A stretch of DNA of 64,000 nt from Spinacia oleracea (GCF_020520425.1 NC_079491.1:28821449-28885448), one strand, 5' to 3'. Numbered from the stretch's first letter, positions 35,779 through 47,629 are shown. Notes: generated from the sequence alone by a model not told the origin. Made by a program: numbers and translations.

Positions 35779-36650
35779 AAACCCACAAGCTATGGGTTAG
35801 GTGGGTTCATGCAGTCTGTGTAAAACAAAGAGATTGGCTGGTATATAGTCCCTTTATGGCAGCCAATTGGGCTATTGAGTATATCTGCAAGGTGAAAAGG
35901 GAATACTCAGATAGATTACGTTCCACAAACTAGCTCAATGCCCCTAGTTTCTCCATTAGGGATGTTTATCATCAACTGTGTGATCAGATTCCAAAGGTCA
36001 ACTGGCGCTCCTTTGTGTGGAATAGGTATACTCTCCCTAAGAATAGGGTCACTCTTTGGCTTACTCTGCAGGACAGGCTTAAGACTAAAGACAGAATGTA
36101 CATATATGGTTTTACCAATGATGATACTTGTGCTTTGTGTGGACATGGTACTGAATCAAGTGCACATCTGTTCTTCAGTTGTCACTTTTGCAGGGAATGC
36201 AGTTCCCTGGTTTGGGATTGGCTTGGGTTTCACAACTCCAGGAACAACCTTTACATGCTTTTGAAGTGGGTACAAAGATACTGCAAGAACTCCTTCACCA
36301 GAAGAGTCACTTATGCTGATGTAGTTTGTATAGTGTATCAGGTTTGGAAGGCTAGGAACCTAGCTCTTTGGGAACAATCTGTTCCATCCATAGCTTGTAC
36401 TGTCAAGTGTATCCAGTATACTGTTTAACATAGGATAATGAGTGTTCTTAGCCATAAAGTTAAAGCTAGAGATAGGGATTGGCTTCCGTCCTTGTAACTA
36501 GCTGGTTTGCTGCTCTCTTTTGAGCTTTTGTTTTTCCTCAGTTGGGCTTGAGGGAGTCCTTCCTAGAAGGTTTGCCTCTCCCCATTCTGAGTTGTAATGT
36601 TGGTTTTAATATATGAAATAGCTTTCTTCTTGCTTGCCAAAAATAATTAA
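35779..36650 (+). pseudogene. 5'-truncated LINE, zinc-ribbon region and 3' end
   Basis: A frame from about 35,779 to the stop near 36,428, broken by one stop near 35,930, encodes KLWVRWVHAVCVKQRDWLVY, then FVWNRYTLPKNRV, then the reverse-transcriptase zinc-ribbon CALCGHGTESSAHLFFSC. The 3' region (36,430-36,640) has the CT- and TTG-rich text seen at plant L1 LINE ends and runs into A/T-rich sequence. RT and endonuclease are missing, as expected for incomplete reverse transcription. Confidence 0.85.
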
Positions 36651-36999
36651 TAAATAATAAATGATTAATAATTAATAACAAATAATAACTAGTTAAATAT
36701 TAATAATTAGTAATCTCTAGTTAATTACAAAATACTAATAAAGAATGTTAATTAATAATTAAATAATTAATAACTAAAGAATAATTAATAACTAATAACT
36801 TAATAACTATATAATAAATAATAATAATCTGTAATTAATTACTAAATAATTATAATAAATGATAAATATTAATAATAATCATAATTAATAACTAAATAAT
36901 AAATAAAAATAATTAATAATTAATAATCCGTAATTAATTACTAAAAATAATAATGAACGATAAATAATAAATTATAGTAATTAATAATAAATAATTAGT

Positions 37000-37037
<38 letters not shown>

Positions 37038-37160
37038 TAAATATAAATAATAAGTAATACTTCGTAAGTAGTATAATAATATAACTAAATAAATAATAAT
37101 AATAATAATAATTATTATTATTATAATTATTATTATTAAGTTAAATTGAATAGAATTAAA
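36640..37160. repeat. AT-rich low-complexity block (AAT/TAA)
   Basis: About 500 bp of imperfect aataattaataa-type repeats, with purer (AAT)n runs at 37,007-37,034 and 37,097-37,136. It begins at the 3' end of the LINE, so it may have grown from that element's tail. Confidence 0.85.
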
Positions 37161-38083
37161 TTAAACTTAACTAAACTGAACTGAACTGAATGCTCCTGAA
37201 CTGAACTGCGAAATAAGTCCTGAAACTGAAATTAAGCCAAAAAGAACAGGGTCACATGGTGTTAAAAGTTAAATGTTCGTAATTATGAATATTAAAAATA
37301 AATTATATGTCATGATTAAATAAGTTTTTAACGATAATAAAGTGTACAAAAAAAGAGTCTGGGTAAGTTTGGTCGCTGGAGTTTAGTAGGGGAAGAGAGG
37401 GTAAATCCGTACTTATGCATAACAAACACGACCATTTTTAGAAAAAATACGGGTGTCGAATAAAAACCCACTAAAATTAAGTCCAAGTGCAATACAAAGT
37501 CATCAACAATAAAAAGTTCTGGATTATAAACATGAATTTTAAAATTAGCTATGAATCTAGGCTGCTGTTATATACATGGGCACATGGCTAGTCATTCACT
37601 CATTTGTCAAGAAGATAAGGCCTATGGCTTTAAAACCATAGCACTATAGTAGTATAGTACTCCGTAGTAGTGTAGTACTACTTCGCATATACGTACTTCG
37701 TAATAGTTTCTCTGTGGCTTTTAGCTGCAAATGTTTGATTTTCATATTTGTTATTGACCTGGAAAAAACTGACCTTGATCCGAACCAAGTAACCGAACCG
37801 ATCAACCCAAATCAAAATAACCCAATTGTTTGACCACAAATATTACTTAGTTTATTACATCATGAACTGATCTAACCCAAAATCTGACATGACCTGAAAA
37901 TCTTGATCTGAACAAGAACATATCCGATCATACATAAATCGAACTATGTCCGATTTCATAACGGACCCGACCCGAAGTAGGATTGACCTAAACCGAATAA
38001 AATCCAAACGATATGTTTTCCGGGTCTAAAATTGTTACCTTTAATAATTCATAAGTAATAAAATAATAATACAAATTTTTTAA
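37161..38083. other. Intergenic region with a short CTGAA repeat and degenerate Arg-codon-like phrases
   Basis: Short 'ctgaactgaa' repeats lie at 37,175-37,205. From 37,780 to 38,020 repeated 'gatccgaacc', 'acccgacccg' phrases resemble the body of hAT-type MITEs seen elsewhere in this window, but without identifiable ends. No gene. Confidence 0.4.
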
Positions 38084-38687
38084 AACGACCGTCTGACCGG
38101 TCAGACCACCCACCCATGGGTGTGTCGCGGGTCAGTTCGCGGGTCGTGGGTAGTTTTACCGGGTCGCGTATAAATTCTGTTTTTGCAGGTCATTTTTCCA
38201 TTTTCAAATCGGTAATTCATTTCCTCTCTCTTCGCAACCCTCTGCCCCTCTCTCTCCTCAAACTCTCTGTCTCTCCCCTCCTCTAATCGCCGCCGCCTGT
38301 CCATACCTCATCGCCGCCGATGTCCACTTCCTCATCGCCGCCGATGTCCACTTCCTCGTCGCCGCCGATGTCCAGTTCCTCTTCTTTCCCGTTGTCCACT
38401 TCCTCGTGTTGTGTCAATAAATGAGGTAAATCTTCTATTCCTCAATTCTTCTTGAGATTTATTGGTTGTTTGGTCGTTGTTGTTGTTCCTCTACTCTACT
38501 GCTTTGGCTGATGTTGTTATTCTTGATGGTGAATAGTTTTAGGATTTTTATTTTGAGTTTTTTTAATTTGATTTTAATTTTAATTTTTGTTTTTGATTTC
38601 ATTTAGTTTTTTATACGATTAGAATGAATTAGATTAGGTTTTTGTTTTTTCATTTTTTGTGATTTTGATTTGATTGATTTTTGATGT

Positions 38688-38695
38688 GGTCTAGG
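38688..38695. repeat. 8-bp target-site duplication ggtctagg (left of MITE)
   Basis: It is identical to 39,243-39,250 on the far side of the MITE at 38,696-39,242. Confidence 0.88.
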
Positions 38696-39242
38696 TAGAC
38701 CTGTCAAACGGGTCGGTCGGGTCGGGTTGTAAAAAATTATTTTCGGGTTCGGGTTAGATCGGGTCGGTCACTTTCGGGTTCGGGTTTACAAATGCTTGTT
38801 CAAGACCCAGAACTTTCGGGTTCGGGTCGACCCAACGGGTTGAGAGATTTTAAAACGCGCATTATATTTTCATTAATTTAGGTGATAAATATACAAAATA
38901 TGGGCACAAATTAACAAATTTTCCTACATAAGTTTATATTAGTCAAATTCAACCATAAAATGGCGTATAGTTCAAATTAAAATCATATTACACACAATAA
39001 TAGTAAAAACAGCGTGTTTATTATGCTTAAATTTTCTCATAATCGCATTTATTACTATAAATACAACGATTTTCAATCGGTCGGGTCCAAAACGGGTTCG
39101 GTCGGGTTTTGACCCATTACTTTTCGGGTTGCTCGGGTTCGGATAAAATCGGGTTACGGGTCACAAAATCTTGTTCAGGACCCAGTATTTTCGGGTCGGG
39201 TTCGGGTCGGTTTTCGGGTCGGGTCGATTTTTGACAGGTCTA
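38696..39242. mobile_element. hAT-type MITE, 547 bp
   Basis: Terminal inverted repeats tagacctgtcaa (38,696-38,707 and complement at 39,231-39,242), perfect 8-bp flanking duplications ggtctagg, and a body rich in cgggtcgggttcgggt phrases at both ends with an AT-rich middle. These are the marks of a non-autonomous hAT element. It carries no coding capacity. Confidence 0.9.
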
Positions 39243-39630
39243 GGTCTAGGTGATTTCCACGGTAGTCAAATTACCGTCAATGAGGCTCAATCTCGCAGTG
39301 GTGAAATGATAGGGCGATTGTGGAGGTGCGGCTAGGGAAGGCGAAGTTTCAACGGAATGATAGGGCGACTGTGGTGGTGCGACTGGGTCAAATAACAAAA
39401 GTCGATTGCGGTGGTAGTAGAGGCGAGCCACGAGTTTGATGTTGCTCGAAAAGAAGCGAAAGAAATAGCTGGCGGACATCAAAGTTACCAGATTCAATGT
39501 CGCGAATTGATGCAGAAGCAATCGGTGACTTCAATCGCGAATGAACAGTCTCGCGGTGGCTGCGCTAGTCCCTGCTGGTGGCCGCGGACGAACATTGTTG
39601 TTGTTGTTATTTTAATTAGATTTAGGTCAG
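39243..39630. other. Unassigned sequence with a short internal duplication
   Basis: The phrase aatgatagggcgattgtgg (about 39,305) recurs as aatgatagggcgactgtgg (about 39,356). G+C is higher than in the surroundings. It may be part of a captured gene; I see no recognisable protein. Confidence 0.35.
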
Positions 39631-39639
39631 AACAATTTT

Positions 39640-39910
39640 GTTTTAGTTACGTTATTGATTTTGTTTCAGTTGAGAATATGTCTGTTTTAGTTTTGATAAT
39701 TTCATTTTAGTTAAGAAATACTCTATTTTAGTTAAGAATAATTTACTTTTAGTTAAGAAGAAATTCCTTTTATTAGAGGTAAAGTTGTTTTAGTTGAGAA
39801 TAATGACGTTTTAGTTAAAAAAAATTCTGTTTTAGTTACGACTATTTTTGTTTTAGTTAAGGTTATTTTGTTTTAGTTGAGAATATCGATGTTTTAGTTG
39901 GCTTAACTAA
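39640..39910 (+). repeat. Imperfect 'ttttagttaag' repeats flanking the 21-bp array
   Basis: Units of about 22-30 bp share the core gttttagttaaga. Similar units return on the other side of the main array (42,860-43,080). They look like ancestral, more degenerate copies of the same TTAGTTAAG core. Confidence 0.75.
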
Positions 39911-39929
39911 CAAAAAATACTCTACTTAT

Positions 39930-42860
39930 ATCGGTTAACTTATTATTTCCATTGCTTAACTAATTTGTTTTGGTGCTAAACTAATTGGTTTTAGTACTTA
40001 ACTAATTAATTCCGTTGATTATCTAATTGGTTTCATTGCCCAACTAAATAGTACTAATATTTAACTAATTAATTAGTTAATCAATAGAACCAATTAGTTA
40101 AGCAATAGAACCAATTAGTTAATCAATGAAACCGTTTAGTTAATCAATGGAATCAATTAGGTAAGCACTGAATCCAAATAGTTAAGTAATGAAACCAATT
40201 AGTTAAGCATTGAAACTAATTAGTTGATCAATGAAATCCAATTAGTTAAGCAATTAAATCTAATTAGTTAAGCAATGCTGCCAATTAGTTAAGCAATAGA
40301 ATCAATTAGTTAAATAGGTAACTAATTAGTTAAGCAATGTAACTGATTAGTTAAGCAATGGAAATAATTAGTTAAACATTAGAACATATTAGTTAAGCAC
40401 TGGATCCAAATGGTTAAACATTGAAATTAATTAGTAAAGCATTGAAACTAATTAGTTAAGCCATTAAAACTAATTAGTTAAGCAATGAAACCAATTAATT
40501 AAGCAATGCAGCCAATTAGTTAAACATAGAAACCAAATAGTTAATCAATAGAATCAATTAGTTAAGCATTGTAACTAATTAGTTAAACATTAGAACCGAT
40601 TAGTTAAGCAATAGAACCAATTAGTTAAGCAATAGAACCAATTAGTTAATCAATGAAATCGTTTAGTTAATCAATGGAATCAATTAGGTAAGCACTGAAT
40701 TCAGATAGTTAAGTAATGAAACCAATTAGTTAAGCACTGGAACCAATTAGTTAAGTACTGGAACCAATTAGTTAAGCAACATAACCAATTAGTTAAGTAA
40801 TAGAACCAATTAGTTAAGCAATGGAACCAATTAGTTAAATAATAGAACCAATTAGTTAAGCAATGGAACCAATTAGTTAAGTAATAGAACCAATTAGTTA
40901 AGCATTTGAACCAATTAGTTAAGCAATGAAACCAGTTAGTTAAGCAACATAACCAATTAGTTAAGCACTGGAACCAATTAGGTAAGTAATAGCACCAATT
41001 AGTTAAGCAATGGAACCAATTAGTTAAGCCTGAAATTCAATTAGCTAAGCAACGGAACCTATTAGTTAAGCAACATAACCAATTTTTTAAGCACTGCAAC
41101 CAATTAGTTAAGTAATAGAACCAATTAGTTATGCAATGAAACCAATTAGTTAAGCCTGAAATTCAATTAGTTAAGCAACAGAACCAATTAGTTAAGCAAC
41201 AGAACCAATTAGTTAAGCAACAGAACCAATTAGTTAAGTAATAGAACCAATTAGTTAAGCAATGGAACCAATTAGTTAAGCATTTGAACCAATTAGTTAA
41301 GCAATGAAACCAATTAGTTAAGCAATGAAACCAATTAGTTAAGCAACAAAATCAATTAGTTAAGCACTGGAACCAATTAGTTAAGTAATAGAACCAATTA
41401 GTTAAGTAATATAACCAATTAGTTAAGCAATGGAACCAATTAATTAAGCCTGAAATTCAATTAGTTGAGCAACGGAACCAATTAGTTAAGCAACAGAACC
41501 AATTAGTTAAGTAATAGAACCAATTAGTTAAGCAATGGAACCAATTAGTTAAGTTTGAAGTTCAATTAGTTAAGCAACGGAACCGATTAGTTAAGCAACA
41601 GAACCAATTTGTTAAGCACTGCAACCAATTAGTTAAGTAATAGAACCAATTAGTTAATCAATCGAACTAATTAGTTAAGCATTTGAACCAATTAGTTAAG
41701 CAATGAAACCAATTAGTTAAGCACTAGAATTAATTAGTTAATCAATCGAACTAATTAGTTAAGCATTTGAACCAATTAGTTACGCAACTGAACCAATTAG
41801 TTCAGTAAAAAAAAGTATTTATTAAGCATAAAATTCAATTAGTGAAGCAAATGAATAAGTTAGTTAAGCCTTAAATTAATTAGTTAAGCAAAAAAACCTT
41901 AGTTAGGCAATGTAACCAATTAGTTAAGTAATAGAACCAATTAGTTAATCAATCGAACTAATTAGTTAAGCATTTGAACCAATTAGTTAACTAAGCAATG
42001 AAACCAATTAGTTAAGCACTGGAATTAATTAGTTAATCAATCGAACTAATTAGTTAAGTATTTGAATTAATTAGTTAAACAATTGAACCAATTAGTTAAG
42101 CAACTGAACCAATTAGTTCAGTAAAAAAAGAAAGTATTTATTAAGCATAAAATTCAATTAGTTAAGCAAATGAATAAATTAGTTAAGCCTTAAATTAATT
42201 AGTTAAGCAAATAAACCAATTAACCAATTAGTTATACAATGTAACTAATTAGTTAAGCAATTGAACCAATTAGTTAAGCACTGAAACCAATCAGTTAAAC
42301 AGTGGAACTAATTAGTGAAGCAAGGGAGTATTTGTTAAGTCTGGAATTCAATTAGTTAAACAATTGAACCAATTAGTTACGCAACTGAACCAATTAGTTC
42401 AGTAAAAAAAAAGTATTTATTAAGCATAAAATTCAATTAGTTAAGCAAATGAATAAATTAGTTAAGCCTTAAATTAATTAGTTAAGCAAATAAACCAATT
42501 AGTTATGCAATGTAACTAATTAGTTAAGCAATGTAATATATTAGTTAAGCAATTGAACCAATTAGTTAAGCACTGAAACCAATCAGTTAAACAGTGGAAC
42601 TAGTTAGTGAAGCAAGGGAGTATTTGTTAAGTTTGGAATTCAATTAGTTAAAAAATTGAACCAATTAGTTACGCAACTGAACCAATTAGTTAAACACTGA
42701 AATTAATTAGTTAAACAATAAAACCAATTAGTTAAGCAATCGAAACAATTAGTTAAGCAATGAAATCGATTAGTTGCTTATTAAAACCAATTAGTTAAGT
42801 AATAAATACGATTAGTTAAGTAATAAGTACGATTAGTTAAGCATTGTAACTTATTAGTTA
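39930..42860 (+). repeat. 21-bp minisatellite array, roughly 130 copies
   Basis: The consensus unit is aaccaattagttaagcaatg(g), 21 bp, repeated almost without break. Sub-blocks of several units recur (for example 41,900-42,230 and 42,230-42,560). Units are 21 bp, divisible by three, and the frame AAC CAA TTA GTT AAG CAA TGG has no stop; frequent variants tiny in number of changes (aagtaatag) do introduce stops, so no long ORF survives. The first few units (39,930-40,065) run in the opposite orientation. Confidence 0.92.
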
Positions 42861-43423
42861 AGATTTTTGAGTTTCAGTTATGATTTTAGAAGTTTTATTT
42901 AAGATTTTGGATTTTTAGTTATGATTTCAGAAGTTTTAGTTAAGATCTTCGGGGTTTTAGTTATGATTTCAGAAGTTTTAGTTACGTGTTTCTAAGTTTA
43001 GTTAAGATTTTATACGTTTTAGTTAAGATTTTCTTAGATTTAGTTAAGAATTATCGTGTTTTAGTTAAGATTAAATTGATTAATCCTAGCATTGTATTAC
43101 ATTAACCAACAAAGTTTTTTACAATTCAAAAGACCAAAAGCAGCCCAAAGGCAAACATATTAATCTTAACTAAAACATATTAATCTTAACTAAAACTAAT
43201 TTAATTATAAATAAGACAATAAAACTAAAATGGAGAAAAATTCAACTAAATCATTTTATTTCTTAACTAAATATAACAAAAGTATAACTAATACAATAAT
43301 TGACTTAAATGTAACTATATCATTTTATTTCTTAACTAAATATAACAAAAGTATGAGTAAAATAATACTCCGTAAAATTTTTAACTAAAAGGGCATATAT
43401 TTAATGAGATCAACAAATGTACA

Positions 43424-43664
43424 TTAGTCAACCAGTACTAGGTGCTTGGGAGTAGTGTGTTTAAGCTTAAGTAGTATCTGTCTCATCCTTACAAGACCAG
43501 TCGACCTCCCAGGCTTTGGTCTTTTGGATCACAGCAGTATAAGGCTTCTTTTCCTGTTCTTTCTTCCCTCTTTTCTGAACTAAAGCAGGAACTTCGTTAG
43601 GAATGAGCTCTGCAATTGTCTTCCAGTAGTTTTTGACAGTCTCTTTGTACAAGAGCTCTGACAA
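43424..43664 (-). pseudogene. Captured clathrin light chain gene fragment
   Basis: The minus strand encodes [20 protein letters not shown] and [10 protein letters not shown], then, after a one-base insertion near 43,527, continues in another frame with PKPGRSTG and [11 protein letters not shown] to a stop at 43,424. These are the conserved C-terminal blocks of plant clathrin light chains (NYWKAIAELIP, RGKK..EKKP, PGKPT.L.RMRQ), recalled from family knowledge. The N-terminal part and the heavy-chain-binding helix are absent upstream. In an intact gene the product coats endocytic vesicles; this piece is broken. It sits next to the 21-bp array inside a repeat-rich unit, so capture by a transposon is likely. 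Confidence 0.85.
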
Positions 43665-45373
43665 TTGTCTGCAATTGGCTTCACCAACGCTTCTTTCTTA
43701 TACACAGAGTGTGTAACTTCCCACCAGAGCTGAATGGAAACTCAATGTACAAACTTAATCCTAACTAAAACAAACTTTATCATAACTACCATGTTTATTT
43801 TACAATACCTCTAAAAGACAAATGAATATAAGCACAATCAATTGCAACCAGAATCAAGCATAAGCTGCAATAGTCAAAAGGACTCCAAGCTAATCTCCGT
43901 AAGATGGCTGATGTAGTTACAGTTTCAGTTACGTTGAGCTGACAGATTCTGCATTTCATATTTATCTGCAAAACTATTGCCACAGTCTCTCATTAACTGA
44001 AAATGCATACAGGGTGCAGGGCCTAATTCATTTTCCTTTGGGATTTCAGAAACTATTAACACTAATCTTGTGATAGAATTGGCAGCTAATGACATCGAAC
44101 ATGTTTATCAGAGGTTGGTATTTTCAACAGATATTAGAACTCTTAAGCCAACAGATATCAGAACTCTCAAGTCACTAATCCTAAAGCAAGCACCATGTCC
44201 ACTGCAAGATCCTAAAGAAACATAGGATATAAGAAGCAGAGGGTAAGAACCGTAAGGTTTTTAGGTGAACCCATACGGAAGAAGGCACAATTTCTCCCTA
44301 TGAATAAAAATGTACCTCTTGCCTATTACACCAACTGGAATCAAACCAGCAGCATTGTGTAAATTAGACCTGTGTCCTAATAACATATAATGAAAATAAA
44401 TACTCAAGTATAATATAGAGTAATTATGTTTAAGCAAACCAATAATTCAGAAAGTAAGCCCAAAGAATTAAATCCTTAAGCCACTGATTTAGCTTAATTT
44501 TCTTCTTCAGCTTTCGCTGATAAACAATCATATCAATCCACCAAATACAGTAGAATTTTATCCTTATAACTAGACTAAAGTCTAATCACAGCTCCCCCAA
44601 ATCTTAACTAAACAAAGCAGATTCTTAACTAAATATGACCATTAATTAACTAATTTAATTCATATCTGAAAACTAAACACACCAAATAAATAACTAAATA
44701 TAAGAAATCATTAACTAATTTAATTCATAACTAAGCATGCCACATACTAAAGTATCACAAGTCAGACTAAAATTAACAAGAGATAACTAAACTATAAATT
44801 TAATCAATAATTTCATGCATATTCGAATGAATAATATCAACTAAATCAGCGTAATTAAGATACCTAAGATATATGCGAAGGAACGAAACCCTAGATCTGC
44901 GATTTGAGTGTGAAATTGAATATGAAAAAAACCTAAATCAAAATCAAAATTAAAAAACTCTACCATAATAATGTCCGATAATTAGACGGTGGAGATCGTC
45001 GCTGAGCTTGAGCTTGAGGAGGAAGAAAGATCGCCGACGAATTTGATAAGGGAGGGATGTCGGCGATGAGATCGATGTAGCAGCCATACCGGCATCGCAC
45101 CTCCATCGTCTATTTTCTTTGGAATTTTAGCAGAGGAACGGAACCTGCCTACATGGTGATGGTTGTCTCCGGTGAGAGAGAGGACTAAAGGAGCGAGTAG
45201 AGGAGAGAGGAGTGCACCAGCAGGAGAGATGGGAGAGACGAGGAGAGGGGAGAGAGAGGAGAAATGAGCAGGAGAGAGAAATGAAAATGCTTTTTATTAT
45301 GCGCGTGATATCACGCGCGCGTGGGTAAAGAGGCCGTCTGACAGGCGCGTGGCCGTCAGGCGGTCTGACAGAA
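43665..45373. other. Non-coding flank of the clathrin fragment
   Basis: AT-rich sequence with 'cttaactaaa' phrases (the reverse of the array core) at 43,160-43,400 and 44,580-44,800. At 44,880-45,300 the minus strand resembles a gene 5' end: CT-rich leader, then an intron-like start with 'agatctagggtttcg'. No open frame of note. Confidence 0.4.
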
Positions 45374-45942
45374 AAGATTCTGAAATAATAAAAAGTTAAT
45401 AGTGTAAATATATATTAAGGAGAATCTAACCAGAACTTATTTAAGTCTAAGAATTAGGGTACCTATAAATCACCAAAAAAGTAAAACATGGTATTGGTCA
45501 GTATACTTTAAAAGTAGAAAAGTATTATTCTACTCCGTCTCTACATTTAAAGTTTTCATACCCCAACGGGCCAACCCAAGTCAGTGAATTCGATTTCGGT
45601 ACATTTTTTTTGGTCTTGGGCCCAATTTATAGATAGGCACAGCCTCACAGGAAGTATTGTTAGAATGTAGTCTTATTTGCTTTCATAAATGCTTAATGAA
45701 TGGGCTGCCCCCAGCAACTACAGTAGATTGTTGCCTGACTATATTAGCTGCCTGACATTTTCACGGTACAGCAGGTTAACTGGTCACTAGTTAAACTATC
45801 AAAATTCAAAAGTTGACCCGGCATTAGAAACCCCAACAAAACCTAAGTGATCCGAATAAACTTGATACACCGTACGGAGTATGTATTTCATTTGAGAGAC
45901 AAGTGGACGGTTTGACGGCTCTATTAATGTTATTAATTAGTA
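45374..45942. other. Intergenic region, nothing recognised
   Basis: AT-rich, with no coding region or repeat ends that I can support. Confidence 0.4.
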
Positions 45943-46186
45943 CTAGTTTCGTTTCAGAAAGTTGTTTACGCTTTGAAAAATGTATCCAAAATATAAAAAC
46001 TTTGACCGTAAATTCTCCCAATTATATACATCAAAATATTACATGTAAGATCTTGTTAGACTGGTCTCGGGATATATTTCAGAATATCAAATTTTTATAA
46101 TTTTTTCACATACGAAATTGGATATATTTGTAGTTAAATATTGTATTGGAGTCCGTGCAAATAGTAACTTTTTGAAACGGAGGTAG
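45943..46186. mobile_element. Stowaway-like (Tc1/mariner) MITE, 244 bp
   Basis: The ends ctagtttcgtttcagaaagt and, on the minus strand, ctacctccgtttcaaaaagt form imperfect inverted repeats of about 25 bp that resemble the plant Stowaway consensus CTCCCTCCGT. A TA dinucleotide flanks each end (45,941-45,942 and 46,187-46,188). The interior is AT-rich and non-coding. Confidence 0.75.
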
Positions 46187-46550
46187 TATCCACTACAAGT
46201 ACTTACTTCGCAAAAGGTTTTGTCCTTCTCCTACAACAATGGGACTAGGATCATGTAACACCTTAAACCTCTAAATTGTTCATAACTTCATACATACAAG
46301 TACAACTTACTTGTAAATTACTCATAACATTTTACAGGACAAGTAAAATTCAGCATTATCTTTGTGCTAATCATGTAAATTTGGGAGGTTATCTTTGCCT
46401 AACTATGCGAATTACAGTACATATTGCTAGACACACACCCATGTAAACATGAAAAGTAATCTTGACTAAAGAGTAGTAAGACAGTACCAAGTACTCCGTA
46501 GTTGGATGACAAGTAGCACTCCCAAAAACAAATACTTCATCCCTTCCTGA

Positions 46551-46567
46551 ATGTTTTACTCACTTGT
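46551..46567. repeat. 17-bp target-site duplication of the SINE
   Basis: The sequence atgttttactcacttgt is identical at 46,698-46,714. Confidence 0.93.
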
Positions 46568-46697
46568 ACCAATGATGTCTTGGCCTAGTGGTTAAGATTG
46601 AGGGTCTGTGTACAATAGGTCTCAGGTTCGAATCCCCCCACCCCCATTTGTAATTTATATTGCCATAGTGGCTCATTCGCACAAAAAAAAAAAAAAA
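46568..46697 (+). mobile_element. tRNA-derived SINE, plus orientation, 17-bp target duplications
   Basis: Starting at 46,568, a box A (tggcctagtggttaag), a box B (ggttcgaatcccc) and a 3' poly-A run (46,683-46,697) follow in the right spacing. The perfect 17-bp duplication shows retroposition. It shares tRNA box architecture with the SINE at 22.8 kb but not the body, so it is a different family. Identical duplications and a clean tail suggest a fairly recent insertion. Confidence 0.92.
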
Positions 46698-46714
46698 ATG
46701 TTTTACTCACTTGT

Positions 46715-47629
46715 TGTACAATCTTATTTCTAAGAAAGTTATGATCATGTAAGAAAATTGTGGATAATAAACTAGTATCAGCTGCGGGGTGTGGATCCTC
46801 AAAGTCCTTGTGTTTAATTAAGTATCCACATCACAATAATATCACATGGCATGTGCTTCTTGTAATGTTGTGTGTGCGTGGGCTCTGCATCATGTGCTTC
46901 ATCGTCTAACCACATGCCTATCACATTTTAGCCCCTTATACAGATCTAAGATTTACATGTTTGATGTTTCCCCTCACCTTGTATTTGCAACCACAATAAT
47001 AGACTAATCCAACATCTTACCATCTTTTTCATGTCCTTTACCACAAACATTCTACTCAATCTTCATGCTCCTCCAAGCATACCAGTCAGATCAGATGTCG
47101 CTGTTTCAAAGCCGAGAACTGGTCGTACCAATACATCTCAAACTAGTTTATCAGGTGCAAATCGGGGTTATCCAATCATGTAATCTCATCTTCAACACCA
47201 TTTGCCTATATAACAGTATCAGCAAAAGTCGAATGCTTTGTCCATGGCTACACTACAGACTTGCCACAACCATATAAATGCCAAGTACCAAGTGCTATAA
47301 CCACGATAATGCATAAGCATCATCAATATATTCTATATATCATAGCAAAATGAATCAAATATACAGCGCTATATGACTATTGCCCGGAAAGTACCAAGGG
47401 CATTAAATCAAAATGTATCTTATCAATTACATCACCAGGAAACTTGAGAACATGGAAAACTCAAGAGGCATTTTCTTTGCTATACAATCAATTAATTGAT
47501 ATTCAGCTCTTTTCCAAGCAAAAATGAGACATTCGATCACGAAGAGATAACCAAACCAGCTTTGGATATAGTTAATGCAAAAGATCAGATATATTTAAGA
47601 TAACAAAACAAAACAAAACGAGGAACCAA
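46715..47629. other. Downstream region of the Ser/Pro-rich gene
   Basis: No gene or repeat recognised. It should include the 3'UTR of the minus-strand gene ending at 47,630. Confidence 0.45.

Larger units (their letters stand above)
38087..45373. mobile_element. Possible large MULE-like unit (boundaries tentative)
   Basis: The left edge (38,087) reads gaccgtctgaccggtcagac. The right edge read on the minus strand (from 45,373) gives gtcagaccgcctgacggcc. Both are followed after about 90-130 bp by a CT-rich block (ttcatttcctctctc / tttcatttctctctcct) and Ser/Pro-rich-looking leader text. Inside are a hAT MITE, a 21-bp repeat array and a clathrin light chain fragment. No transposase and no target duplication were found, so the claim is weak. 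Confidence 0.3.

Noticed and set aside
39930..42860. CRISPR-like repeat array
   Set aside because: Units are contiguous 21-bp tandem repeats without unique spacers, in a plant genome; this is a minisatellite.
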